A stretch of DNA of 64,000 bases from NCBI GenBank assembly GCA_947495165.1, contig CANLXM010000002.1, positions 186,001 through 250,000 on the forward strand, written 5' to 3'. The notes under the pieces were generated by a model. That model searched no databases. It saw only the letters and a program-made list of their open reading frames with translations, and was not told where the DNA came from. A program made the translations under genes and the position numbers. The DNA is from an uncultured Cellulomonadaceae bacterium (GTDB lineage Bacteria; Actinomycetota; Actinomycetes; Actinomycetales; Cellulomonadaceae). Position 1 is the stretch's first letter; each line of letters opens with the position of its first letter. Below are positions 25,656-33,170 of the stretch, one piece after another.

Positions 25656-28170
25656 CCTGGCCGGGAACGCCATCCAGCGCGGCACCTACGACTCTTTGAG
25701 CGCCGCGTGGGGCAAGGCCGATCTCGTGATCAACGCCGACCAGACCTCCGCCGGGCTGGCCGAGAGCGACCTCGAGGTCGTGGCCGCCCTGGACGGCGTC
25801 GCCGCCGTCGCGCCCCACCACGAGACCTTCCAGGAGGTCACGTTCGGCACGACCAACACCTACCTCTACGCCGTCGCGACGAAGAACGACCCCGCGCTCG
25901 ACGCCCAGACGGTGCGGACCGGGCGGACGCCGAGCGCGCCCGGCGAGATCGCCCTGCCCGTCGGCTTCGCCGAGCGGATCGGCGCGACGGTCGGCGACAA
26001 GCTCGGCGTCGTCGTCACGACGTACACGGGTGACGACGCCACCTCGACGACGCGCGAGACGGAGATCGTCGGGCTCCTCGACGACCCGTACAACGCCTAC
26101 GCCTCCCAGGGCGGCGCCGCGGTGGCCACGGCTGACGAGCTGCTGTCCTGGTACGAGGACGAGACCGCTGGTCCGCCCGCCGCCTGGAAGGCGAGCATCG
26201 TCCTCTCGAGTTCCGCCGACGTCGCCTCGGTCCGCGACGCCGTCGCGGAGGCCCTCACCGTCACCGGCGGCGAGAGCCCCGTCGTGATGTCTCGTGACGA
26301 CTACGCGCGCCAGGTCGCCGCCGAGTTCACCGGCGGCGAGGACGTGCTCACCGCGGTCGTGCTCGGGTTCGCCGGGCTCGCGCTGCTCGTCGCGGGCCTG
26401 GTCATCTCCAACACCTTCCAGGTGCTCGTCGCCCAGCGCGCCCGCACCCTCGCCCTGCTGCGCTGCGTCGGTGCGAACAAGCGCCAGCTGCGCGTGTCGG
26501 TCCTGGTCGAGGCGAGCCTCCTCGGCCTCGCCGCCGGGCTCACCGGCCTCCTCGTCGGGGCGGGCGTCGCTCAGGCGACGCTGAGCATCCTCGGCTCCAT
26601 GGAGCTCGACATCCCCCTCCCGACCTGGATCGAGGTCACGCCGGCCGTCGTCGGCGTGCCGCTCCTCGCGAGCCTCCTCGTGACCACCGTCGCGGCTCTG
26701 GCCCCGGCCCGCGCCGCGAGCCGGACCTCCCCGCTCGCCGCCCTGCGACCGCTCGAGCCGCCGACGCTGCGGAGCCGGTCGGGGCGCGTCCGGGTCGTCC
26801 TCGCCTCCCTCATGATCGTCGCCGGGGTCGCCCTCATGGGGCTCGGCATCGTGACGACCCGGGGCGGCGCGGCCGAGATGGGCATGCTCGCCGCGTTCGC
26901 CGGCGGCGCGATCTCCGTCGTCGGGGTCCTGATCAGCACCACGTTCTGGGTCCCGAAGTTCGCGTCGGCCCTCGGCCGGCTCGTCGCCCGGGGCGGTCCG
27001 ACCGCCCGCCTCGCCGCCGCGAACACGCTGCGCAACCCGCGCCGCACCGCCGCGACGAGCACGGCCCTGCTGATCGGCGTGACCCTCGTGGTCACGATGT
27101 CCACGGGGGCTGCGAGCGCGCGGGTGGCGCTCGCCGCCGAGCTGGACTCCCAGTACCCGATGGACGTCGCGGTCCAGGGCGGCGCCGACCTCTCGTGGGG
27201 CGACGCCTCGGTCGCGGACCGCAGCCTCGACCCCCAGCTCCTCCGGCAGGTCGGCGACATCGACGGCGTCGGCACGATCGCCCCGCTCTCGATCGGCCTC
27301 ACGTGGGACGAGTGGGCCGGCTCGGCTGGCGAGATCGTCGGGATCGACCCCGCCCTGGCGCGCGAGGTGTTCGTGTCGCAGGACCAGCTGGCCGGCCTGG
27401 ACGACACGACGGTCCTGATGACGTCGCGGACGATGGCCGACCGCAACCTGGTCGACGGGGACACCGTGACATTCACGCTCCTGCCCGAGGGCCCCGTCCC
27501 CGACGCCGAGTCGGGCCTCGACGCGGACGCGGACCAGGTGACCCTCACCGTCCGGGAGTCGCAGCTGGGCTATCGAGCACCGCTCGTCAGCCTGCCGACG
27601 CTCGAGCGCCTGACCCGGTCCACCGCGGTCGACGGCGCGTGGGCCGACCTGTCGGACACGGTCGACGAGGCCGCCGCGACCAAGGAGATCCAGGAGGTCC
27701 TCGACGAGTCCGGCGTGTGGGTCACGGGAGTGGCGGTCGAGCGCGCCACCCTCGAGCGCGTGATCGACACGATGCTCGCGATCGTCGTCGGGCTGCTCGC
27801 CGTGGCCGTGGTGATCGCGCTGATCGGCGTGACGAACACGCTGTCGCTGTCGGTGATCGAGCGGCAGCGGGAGAGCGCGACGCTGCGCGCGATCGGGCTG
27901 ACCAAGAAGCAGCTCCGCTCGAGCCTGGCGATCGAGGGTCTCCTGATCACCCTCGTCGGGTCGGTGCTCGGCATCGCGCTCGGGCTCGCCTACGGGTGGA
28001 TCGGCACGACGGCGGCGCTCGGGCTGATCGGCGAGGTGCGCCTCGCGGTGCCGTGGCGGGACCTCGGGCTCGTCCTGCTGGTAGGCCTCGCGGCGGGCCT
28101 CGGCGCCTCGGTGCTCCCGGCACGCCGTGCGGTCCGCACCTCCCCCGTGGAGGCGCTCGCCGTCGACTGA
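25555..28170 (+). CDS. FtsX/MacB-like ABC permease (copy 2)
   Basis: An 871-residue paralogue of the permease at 21945 with the same double-FtsX layout. Intracellular and membrane segments such as LVISNTFQVLVAQRARTLAL and TSTALLIGVTLVVTMSTGAA are shared. The first extracellular domain (about residues 45-245) and the second (about 535-715) differ strongly in sequence, for instance ADQTSAGLAESDLEVVAALD here against YYGEAALDEDTVDAIADVDG in copy 1. This suggests separate ligands or sensor specificities on a common motor. The start overlaps the ATPase stop. A strong hairpin follows the stop. Confidence 0.9.
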   Translation: MIRLTLAQMRRSVGRLTAAGIAITLGAAFVAATLLAGNAIQRGTYDSLSAAWGKADLVINADQTSAGLAESDLEVVAALDGVAAVAPHHETFQEVTFGTTNTYLYAVATKNDPALDAQTVRTGRTPSAPGEIALPVGFAERIGATVGDKLGVVVTTYTGDDATSTTRETEIVGLLDDPYNAYASQGGAAVATADELLSWYEDETAGPPAAWKASIVLSSSADVASVRDAVAEALTVTGGESPVVMSRDDYARQVAAEFTGGEDVLTAVVLGFAGLALLVAGLVISNTFQVLVAQRARTLALLRCVGANKRQLRVSVLVEASLLGLAAGLTGLLVGAGVAQATLSILGSMELDIPLPTWIEVTPAVVGVPLLASLLVTTVAALAPARAASRTSPLAALRPLEPPTLRSRSGRVRVVLASLMIVAGVALMGLGIVTTRGGAAEMGMLAAFAGGAISVVGVLISTTFWVPKFASALGRLVARGGPTARLAAANTLRNPRRTAATSTALLIGVTLVVTMSTGAASARVALAAELDSQYPMDVAVQGGADLSWGDASVADRSLDPQLLRQVGDIDGVGTIAPLSIGLTWDEWAGSAGEIVGIDPALAREVFVSQDQLAGLDDTTVLMTSRTMADRNLVDGDTVTFTLLPEGPVPDAESGLDADADQVTLTVRESQLGYRAPLVSLPTLERLTRSTAVDGAWADLSDTVDEAAATKEIQEVLDESGVWVTGVAVERATLERVIDTMLAIVVGLLAVAVVIALIGVTNTLSLSVIERQRESATLRAIGLTKKQLRSSLAIEGLLITLVGSVLGIALGLAYGWIGTTAALGLIGEVRLAVPWRDLGLVLLVGLAAGLGASVLPARRAVRTSPVEALAVD

Positions 28171-28190
28171 TCGACACCGACGGCACGCTC

Positions 28191-28231
28191 AGGGCCGGTC
28201 GTGGTGCGCAGGGGCCACCACGACCGGCCCT
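28191..28231 (+). terminator. Hairpin after second ABC operon
   Basis: AGGGCCGGTCGTGGTG (28191-28206) and its exact complement CACCACGACCGGCCCT (28216-28231) are separated by nine bases, 20 bases after the permease stop. It also lies 27 bases beyond the stop of the minus-strand gene ending at 28259, so it could work in both directions. Confidence 0.72.
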
Positions 28232-28258
28232 CGTGCCGGATCCGGCCGGCCGTCAGGC

Positions 28259-28678
28259 TCAGACGGCGTCGTCGTCCGAGGGTCGTGCCGAACGGGTGGT
28301 CGCTGCCACGACCGCGGGCGAGAGCATCCCGACCAGGACGACGACGGCGACCCCGGCGAGCGCGAGCGGGGGCCCCGACACGCTCTCCTGGAGCCAGGTA
28401 CCGGCGATCACGAGCTGGAACAGCTGCCAGGTGATCACCGGAGAGCGGGCCCCCCGGTGGCCGGCCACGAGGGACCGGGCGCACGCGACCAGGATGGCGG
28501 CGAGGCCCCACGCGAACGCGGCGAGGAACAGGACGACACCCACCCGCCCGTCCCCGACGACCAGGTCGACGACGGCCGCGCCGCCGGCCACGACGAGAGC
28601 GAGGACCTCCAGGGCGATCCCCGCAAGGACCACCGTGAGGAGGGGCGGGACACGGCGCTGGGGGGTCGAGGTCGGCAC
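28259..28678 (-). CDS. Small integral membrane protein, unknown family
   Basis: A 139-residue protein with four predicted membrane helices: PLLTVVLAGIALEVLALVVA, VGVVLFLAAFAWGLAAILVA, a weaker third around WQLFQLVIAGTWLQ, and LALAGVAVVVLVGMLSPAVV. The start chosen is GTG 28678, seven bases after a minus-strand TAGGGT box. GTG 28684 is in frame but directly abuts the box. No family is recognised. It is convergent with the ABC permease and divergent from whiB1. Confidence 0.7.
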   Translation of the reverse strand: MPTSTPQRRVPPLLTVVLAGIALEVLALVVAGGAAVVDLVVGDGRVGVVLFLAAFAWGLAAILVACARSLVAGHRGARSPVITWQLFQLVIAGTWLQESVSGPPLALAGVAVVVLVGMLSPAVVAATTRSARPSDDDAV

Positions 28679-28684
28679 GCCCAC

Positions 28685-28710
28685 ACCCTACGCGACACGC
28701 TCCATACCCT
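28685..28710. promoter_or_regulatory. Divergent -10 boxes between the membrane protein gene and whiB1
   Basis: TAGGGT on the minus strand (28690-28685) ends seven bases before GTG 28678. TACCCT on the plus strand (28705-28710) could begin a whiB1 transcript with a leader of about 180 bases. The bases from 28715 to 28850 are clearly lower in GC than their surroundings, as expected of a regulated promoter region. Confidence 0.4.
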
Positions 28711-28895
28711 AGGAGATGACTGTCAAGCAAACTCCGTGTGACAAATACCTCACGCTGCGGTGACAGAAATCCTCAGGCCGACCCTTGTGCTCCGCTCGAC
28801 CAGGTGTGAACCTTGGTGAGGCCCATTTTCGTCAACACCTCGGCCAAGCCCTGCTCCCCCGCATCGTGGCTTGAGCCGTGCCCAAGGAGACCCCC

Positions 28896-29144
28896 ATGGA
28901 TTGGCGTCACCGCGCAGCCTGCCTGACCGAAGACCCCGAGCTGTTCTTCCCCATCGGGAACACCGGGCCGGCGCTGCTGCAGATCGAGGACGCAAAGGCT
29001 GTCTGCCGTCGCTGCGACGTCGTGGACACGTGCCTCAAGTGGGCGCTCGAGTCCGGTCAGGACGCGGGCGTCTGGGGCGGCCTGTCCGAGGACGAGCGTC
29101 GCGCCCTCAAGCGCCGCACCGCCCGCGCACGTCGCGCGAGCTGA
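28896..29144 (+). CDS. whiB1: WhiB1-type [4Fe-4S] transcription factor
   Basis: An 82-residue Wbl protein. The four cluster-binding cysteines are C9, C37, C40 and C46 (CX27-CX2C-X5-C). The turn GVWGG follows, then the basic C-terminal helix RRALKRRTARARRAS. The opening MDWRHRAACLTEDPELFFPI and the body GPALLQIEDAK closely resemble mycobacterial WhiB1, an essential regulator whose cluster reacts with nitric oxide and which binds the primary sigma factor. ATG 28896 has AAGGAGA five to seven bases before it. GC-poor upstream DNA suggests complex regulation. Confidence 0.95.
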   Translation: MDWRHRAACLTEDPELFFPIGNTGPALLQIEDAKAVCRRCDVVDTCLKWALESGQDAGVWGGLSEDERRALKRRTARARRAS

Positions 29145-29160
29145 GTCCCGCACACACCAC

Positions 29161-29199
29161 CGCGAAGGGCCGGCACCCCTGGGGTGCCGGCCCTTCGCG
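29161..29199. terminator. Bidirectional terminator between whiB1 and pdtaS-like gene
   Basis: A 19-bp perfect inverted repeat, beginning CGCGAAGGGCCGGCACCCC, with a single central base, so the innermost pairs must open to form the loop. It lies 17 bases after the whiB1 stop and 32 bases after the stop of the converging kinase gene. Confidence 0.8.
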
Positions 29200-29230
29200 C
29201 GTCCCGGGGCAGGTGTCCGACGCTGGCGGG

Positions 29231-30700
29231 CTACTCCCTCTTCGGATCGCGCAGGTCGACGCCGATCACGACGGCGGTGCCGCCGCCCGGGTTCTCGCCC
29301 CACGTGATGCTCCCCCGCAGCTCGTTCGTCACGAGCGTGCGCACGATCTGCGAGCCCAGGCCAGAGCCCGGACCCTGCTCGGCGGGGAGGCCGACGCCGT
29401 CGTCGGTGATCGTGATGTCGAGGTGCGCACCCTCGCGGGCGGCATCGATCTGCACGGTGCCCACCGAGCGCCCCTCGAACCCGTGCTCGACGGCGTTCGT
29501 CACCAGCTCCGTCAGGACCAGCGCCAGGGCGGTCGCGTCCTCGGCCGGCACCTTGCCGAACGAGCCGGTCGAGACGGTGCGCACCTGCGTCCCCGCCGAC
29601 GCGACGTCGGCCGCGAGGCGCAGGGCCCGGCCGACCATCCCGTCGAACTCGACCTCCTCGTCGAGGGTCTGCGAGAGGCTCTCGTGGACCAGGGCGATGG
29701 TCGCGACCCGGCGCATGGCCTCCTCGAGCGCCTCCTTGGCCTCGGGTACGTTCATGCGGCGCGCCTGGAGCCGGAGCAGGGCCGCGACGGTCTGCAGGTT
29801 GTTCTTCACCCGGTGGTGGATCTCGCGGATCGTCGCGTCCTTGGTGATGAGGTCGCGCTCGCGGCGCCGGACCTCGGACACGTCGCGGCACAGCAGCACC
29901 GCGCCCATCCGGCGTCCGTCCTCGGTGATCGGCAGCGAACGCACCGAGAGCGAGACCTTGGCGGACTCCAGCTCGGTGCGCCAGGGCGCACGGCCCATCA
30001 TGACGACGGGCAGCGACTCGTCGACCGGGGCGCGCTGCTCGATCAGCGCAGCCGTCACCTCGACGAGCGACTCCCCGACGAGGGGACCGATCACGCCGAG
30101 GCGGTGGAAGCCGGACAGGGCATTGGGGCTCGCGTACAGCACCTCGCCCTCGGAGTTCAGCCGCACCAGGCCGTCGCCGACCCGGGGCGCGCCTCGGCGC
30201 GGCCCCGCCGAGGAGTCGGGGTGCGGGAACTCCCCGCGCGAGATCATGCCGAGCAGGCCTTCCGCCGCCTCGACGTAGTTCAGCTCGAGCCGGCTGGGCG
30301 TGCGCCCCGAGCCCAGGTACGTCTGCCGCACCAGGACCGCGATCGGGCGGCCCTCGTGCACGACCGGGATCGCGTCCTCCCGGACGGCGAACGTGCCCAG
30401 CCACCGCGGCTCGCGCTCACGCTGCGAGCGCACCTCGCTCAGCGCCCTGGCCAGCTGCAGCCGCTGCCCCTCCTGCGCGAGGGACCCCACGATGTCGTCG
30501 TAGTGCACGGTCGCACCGGTGCTCGGCCGGCAGTGCGCGATCGCGACGAAGTCGCCGTCGGCAGCCGGGAGCCACAGCACGAGGTCGGCGAAGGCGAGGT
30601 CGGAGATCACCTGCCAGTCACCGACCAGCAGCTGCAGCCAGTTGACGTCGGGCTCCGACAGCTCGGCATGGCGGGAGATCAGCTCACTCATCGCGGACAC
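29231..30700 (-). CDS. pdtaS: PdtaS-type sensor histidine kinase (GAF-PAS-HisKA_2)
   Basis: A 489-residue soluble kinase. A GAF-like domain (about residues 20-150) has SDLAFADLVLWLPAADGDFV. A PAS domain (about 180-285) has DGLVRLNSEGEVLYASPNAL and GAVLLCRDVSEVRRRERDLI. The HisKA_2 dimerisation box with the phosphoacceptor is IREIHHRVKNNLQTVAALLR, and the ATPase domain has LTELVTNAVEHGFEG and TDDGVGLPAEQGPGSGLGSQ. This order is that of mycobacterial PdtaS, whose partner is an ANTAR-domain RNA-binding regulator (PdtaR) that is not in this window. GTG 30700 is exactly seven bases after a TAGGCT box and lacks a ribosome site. ATG 30691 is the alternative. Confidence 0.92.
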   Translation of the reverse strand: MSAMSELISRHAELSEPDVNWLQLLVGDWQVISDLAFADLVLWLPAADGDFVAIAHCRPSTGATVHYDDIVGSLAQEGQRLQLARALSEVRSQREREPRWLGTFAVREDAIPVVHEGRPIAVLVRQTYLGSGRTPSRLELNYVEAAEGLLGMISRGEFPHPDSSAGPRRGAPRVGDGLVRLNSEGEVLYASPNALSGFHRLGVIGPLVGESLVEVTAALIEQRAPVDESLPVVMMGRAPWRTELESAKVSLSVRSLPITEDGRRMGAVLLCRDVSEVRRRERDLITKDATIREIHHRVKNNLQTVAALLRLQARRMNVPEAKEALEEAMRRVATIALVHESLSQTLDEEVEFDGMVGRALRLAADVASAGTQVRTVSTGSFGKVPAEDATALALVLTELVTNAVEHGFEGRSVGTVQIDAAREGAHLDITITDDGVGLPAEQGPGSGLGSQIVRTLVTNELRGSITWGENPGGGTAVVIGVDLRDPKRE

Positions 30701-30706
30701 CGCCTT

Positions 30707-30712
30707 AGCCTA
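30707..30712 (-). promoter_or_regulatory. -10 box of the pdtaS-like gene, leaderless
   Basis: TAGGCT on the minus strand ending at 30707, seven bases before GTG 30700, with no Shine-Dalgarno in between. Confidence 0.45.
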
Positions 30713-30780
30713 CGAGGGCGCGCGCACTCCCGGAGCGCTAGTCTCGAGACCGACCGCATTCGCACCGCCCCGGAGGAACC

Positions 30781-31290
30781 GTGCACCTGCACCACGAGCA
30801 GACGCTGCCGCTCGACGTGACCGCCGCTGGGCGCCTGCTCGCCGACGCCGACTTCGTCGCGCACCGCGCCTCGGCCACCGGGGCGCGCGTCGACGACGCG
30901 CTCGTCACGGGCAGCCCGGAGTCGAACTTCACGGTGACCGTCCGGCGGTCGGTGCCGTCGGACCAGATCCCCGCCCAGGCGCGCGCCTTCGTCGGCGACC
31001 GCCTCGAGATCCGGCAGGTCGAGGCGTGGGAGCCGCAGTCCGGCGACCGGCGCACCGGGACCGTGGTCCTCGAGATCACCGGGACGCCCGTGCGGCTCAC
31101 CGGCACGCTGCTGCTGGAGGCCGCTGCCGACGGGGCCGTGCTGCGCTACGACGGCGAGCTCAAGGCGTCCGTGCCGCTCTTCGGTGCCGCCATCGAGAAG
31201 TCGGCAGCCGAGCAGATCGTCCGCACGATCACGCTCGAGAAGGACGCCACGGTGGCGTGGATCGAGCGCCACAACCTCGGCGGTTCCTGA
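30781..31290 (+). CDS. DUF2505 protein
   Basis: A 169-residue protein matching DUF2505, a START/SRPBCC-like fold found in actinobacteria. It has the characteristic MHLHHEQTLPLDVTAAGRLL start, alternating strands (TGTVVLEITGTPVRLTGTLL) and a long C-terminal helix (FGAAIEKSAAEQIVRTITLE). Such folds usually bind a hydrophobic ligand, but no function is established. GTG 30781 has GGAGGAA directly before it. It is divergent from the pdtaS-like gene and 48 bases before a large inverted repeat. Confidence 0.85.
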   Translation: MHLHHEQTLPLDVTAAGRLLADADFVAHRASATGARVDDALVTGSPESNFTVTVRRSVPSDQIPAQARAFVGDRLEIRQVEAWEPQSGDRRTGTVVLEITGTPVRLTGTLLLEAAADGAVLRYDGELKASVPLFGAAIEKSAAEQIVRTITLEKDATVAWIERHNLGGS

Positions 31291-31338
31291 CCCGACCGGC
31301 CGAGCCCCCGCACGCCCAGCCACGCCCAAGACACCGCC

Positions 31339-31406
31339 GAGTCCGATAGTCCGGTCCCGACTCCGACAGCACCTCGTGTCGGACTCGGGTCCGAACTATC
31401 GGACTC
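31339..31406. repeat. 30-bp imperfect inverted repeat downstream of DUF2505
   Basis: Arms 31339-31368 and 31377-31406 match at 27 of 30 positions around an eight-base loop. The arms contain repeated GTCCGA/TCGGAC words (GAGTCCGATAGT at the outer end). It may be the terminator of the DUF2505 gene, though it is longer than needed, or a repetitive extragenic palindrome. Confidence 0.75.
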
Positions 31407-31412
31407 GATCCT

Positions 31413-31454
31413 GTGCGGCGCGGCCGGTGCGGCGCGGCCGGTGCGGCGGGGCTG
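31413..31454. repeat. Three tandem 14-bp repeats
   Basis: GTGCGGCGCGGCCG occurs twice exactly and a third time as GTGCGGCGGGGCTG, directly after the inverted repeat and before the ceb promoter. No coding function is seen. Confidence 0.75.
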
Positions 31455-31587
31455 TGGTGGCGTGGCACGGCTCTGGCAGCACGGTCGGGGCGCCCCCGAG
31501 AACGTGCCGCGGGTCACGTTTCGATCACGTTACGGTGACGGCTCGGCGGCATCCTGCGGGGATTCCCCGAATCGCTTCATGACGGCC

Positions 31588-31617
31588 TTGACAGCGCTCC
31601 CACACCCCGGGCACGAT
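31588..31617 (+). promoter_or_regulatory. Promoter of the ceb operon
   Basis: A consensus -35, TTGACA, at 31588-31593 and a CACGAT -10 at 31612-31617 with an 18-base spacer. It overlaps the first CebR-like operator, so repression would block polymerase directly. The expected transcript has a leader of about 125 bases containing the two other operators. Confidence 0.55.
31589..31602 (+). promoter_or_regulatory. CebR-like operator O1, overlapping -35
   Basis: TGACAGCGCTCCCA matches the known CebR box TGGGAGCGCTCCCA at 12 of 14 positions. Its left half is degraded because it doubles as the -35 hexamer. Confidence 0.6.
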
Positions 31618-31632
31618 CGGTCACCAGGCGCG

Positions 31633-31646
31633 TGGGAACGCTTCCA
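31633..31646 (+). promoter_or_regulatory. CebR-like operator O2
   Basis: TGGGAACGCTTCCA is a near-palindrome matching the CebR box at 12 of 14 positions, 44 bases centre to centre after O1. Confidence 0.72.
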
Positions 31647-31657
31647 CTCCTTGCGTG

Positions 31658-31671
31658 TGGAAGCGCTTCCA
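31658..31671 (+). promoter_or_regulatory. CebR-like operator O3
   Basis: TGGAAGCGCTTCCA is a perfect 14-base palindrome, 25 bases centre to centre after O2. It lies within the leader of cebE and could act as a roadblock or loop with the upstream sites. Confidence 0.78.
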
Positions 31672-31748
31672 GGCCATGTGCGGCTCGACCGAGACCGCAC
31701 CCGCAGACGATCCGGCGACGTCGCCGGTCGGGGACGAAGGAGTCACCA

Positions 31749-33074
31749 GTGCGCAGGAACATTCCCAGGACGTGGACGGCGGCGGTGGGCGTCGCGGCGC
31801 TCGCCCTGACCCTCACGGCCTGCTCGGACGACAGCACCAGCACCACCAGCCCGGGTGGCAACACCTCCGGTGGCGGCGAGAAGATCACCCTCACCGTCGC
31901 CACGTTCAACGACTTCGGCTACACGGACGAGCTCCTCCAGGAGTACATGGACGCCAACCCGAACGTCACGGTCGTGCACAACCGCGCCGCAGAGTCCAAG
32001 GACGCGCGCGCCAACCTCACCACGCGCATCGCGTCGGGCGGCGACGGCCTCGCCGACATCGAGGGCATCGAGATCGACTGGATGCCTGAGCTCTCCCAGG
32101 TGCCCGACTCGTTCGCCGACCTCGAGACGGACTCGGTCAAGGGCCGCTGGCTGGACTGGAAGGAAGCCCAGGGCCGCACGCCCGACGGCAAGCTGATCGG
32201 CTACGGCACCGACATCGGCCCCGAGGCCATCTGCTACCGCTCCGACCTGTTCAAGGCCGCGGGCCTGCCCACCGACCGCGCCGAGGTCGCCGAGCTCCTG
32301 GGCGGCGCCGACGCCACGTGGGAGGACTACTTCAAGGTCGGGCGCGAGTTCGTCGCCAAGTCCGACGCGGCCTGGTTCGACTCCGCCAACGCGACCTTCC
32401 AGGGCATGATCGGCCAGGTCGCCGCTGCCTACGAGGACCCCGCCACGGGCGAGCCCACCGACCTGCGCACCAACGAGGAGGTCAAGGGCCTGTACCTCGA
32501 CGTCCTCGCTGCCGCGAAGGACCTGTCGGGCGGCATGAACCAGTGGAGCGGCGACTGGGACGCTGCGTTCCAGAACGACGGTTTCGCGACGATGCTCTGC
32601 CCCGCGTGGATGCTCGGCCCGATCGAGGAGCGCGCCGGTGGCATCGAGGGCTGGGACATCGCTGATGTCTTCCCCGGCGGCGGCGGCAACTGGGGCGGCT
32701 CGTACCTGACCGTCCCGGCCAACGGCAAGAACGTCGACGAGGCCATCAAGCTCGCCGACTGGCTGACCGCTCCCGAGCAGCAGGCGAAGGCGTTCGACAA
32801 CGCTGGCACCTTCCCGAGCCAGCTCGAGGCGCAGAAGTCCGAGTCGGTCACGTCCGCCACGAACGACTTCTTCAACGACGCTCCCATGGGGACGATCTTC
32901 TCCTCGCGGGCGCAGGCCCTCACGGCGGACTCGCTCCCGTTCAAGGGTGCGAACTACTTCGCCATCCACCAGGCCGTCCAGGACGCCATCACGCGCGTCG
33001 ACGTGGACAAGTCTGAGGACCCGGAGACCGCCTGGAACGGCGCCATCTCCTCCTTCGAGGAGCTCGGTTTCTGA
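31749..33074 (+). CDS. cebE: Cello-oligosaccharide-binding lipoprotein of ABC transporter
   Basis: A 441-residue family 1 extracellular solute-binding protein. The signal peptide ends in a lipobox (LTLTAC, Cys25), followed by a Ser/Thr/Gly linker and the two-lobe binding fold, with EGIEIDWMPELSQVPDSFAD and SGGMNQWSGDWDAAFQNDGF. Many tryptophans and aromatic residues (NWGGSYLTVPANGK) are typical of oligosaccharide stacking sites. With the two permeases and a GH1 beta-glucosidase behind it, and CebR-like operators in front, it matches CebE of Streptomyces, which binds cellobiose and cellotriose. GTG 31749 has GAAGGAG at good spacing. The ATPase (MsiK in Streptomyces) is not encoded here, as usual for this system. 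Confidence 0.9.
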   Translation: MRRNIPRTWTAAVGVAALALTLTACSDDSTSTTSPGGNTSGGGEKITLTVATFNDFGYTDELLQEYMDANPNVTVVHNRAAESKDARANLTTRIASGGDGLADIEGIEIDWMPELSQVPDSFADLETDSVKGRWLDWKEAQGRTPDGKLIGYGTDIGPEAICYRSDLFKAAGLPTDRAEVAELLGGADATWEDYFKVGREFVAKSDAAWFDSANATFQGMIGQVAAAYEDPATGEPTDLRTNEEVKGLYLDVLAAAKDLSGGMNQWSGDWDAAFQNDGFATMLCPAWMLGPIEERAGGIEGWDIADVFPGGGGNWGGSYLTVPANGKNVDEAIKLADWLTAPEQQAKAFDNAGTFPSQLEAQKSESVTSATNDFFNDAPMGTIFSSRAQALTADSLPFKGANYFAIHQAVQDAITRVDVDKSEDPETAWNGAISSFEELGF

Positions 33075-33099
33075 GCCTGACCTGACCTCCGACGCCGTC

Positions 33100-33135
33100 G
33101 CGTGGCGCCAGGGCACGTCTCCCCTGGCGCCACGC
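33100..33135 (+). terminator. Intercistronic hairpin between cebE and cebF
   Basis: GCGTGGCGCCAGGG (33100-33113) pairs exactly with CCCTGGCGCCACGC (33122-33135) across an eight-base loop. There is no T tract. Such hairpins after binding-protein genes usually give partial termination or 3' stability, so that the binding protein is made in excess over the permeases. Confidence 0.65.
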
Positions 33136-33170
33136 GGCGCGTGGCACCAGCCCGATCCGAAGGAACCCCC

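Noticed and set aside
28737..28753. CRP-type site upstream of whiB1 (TGTGA...TCAC)
   Set aside because: The half-sites are eight bases apart, not six, and the right half is incomplete.
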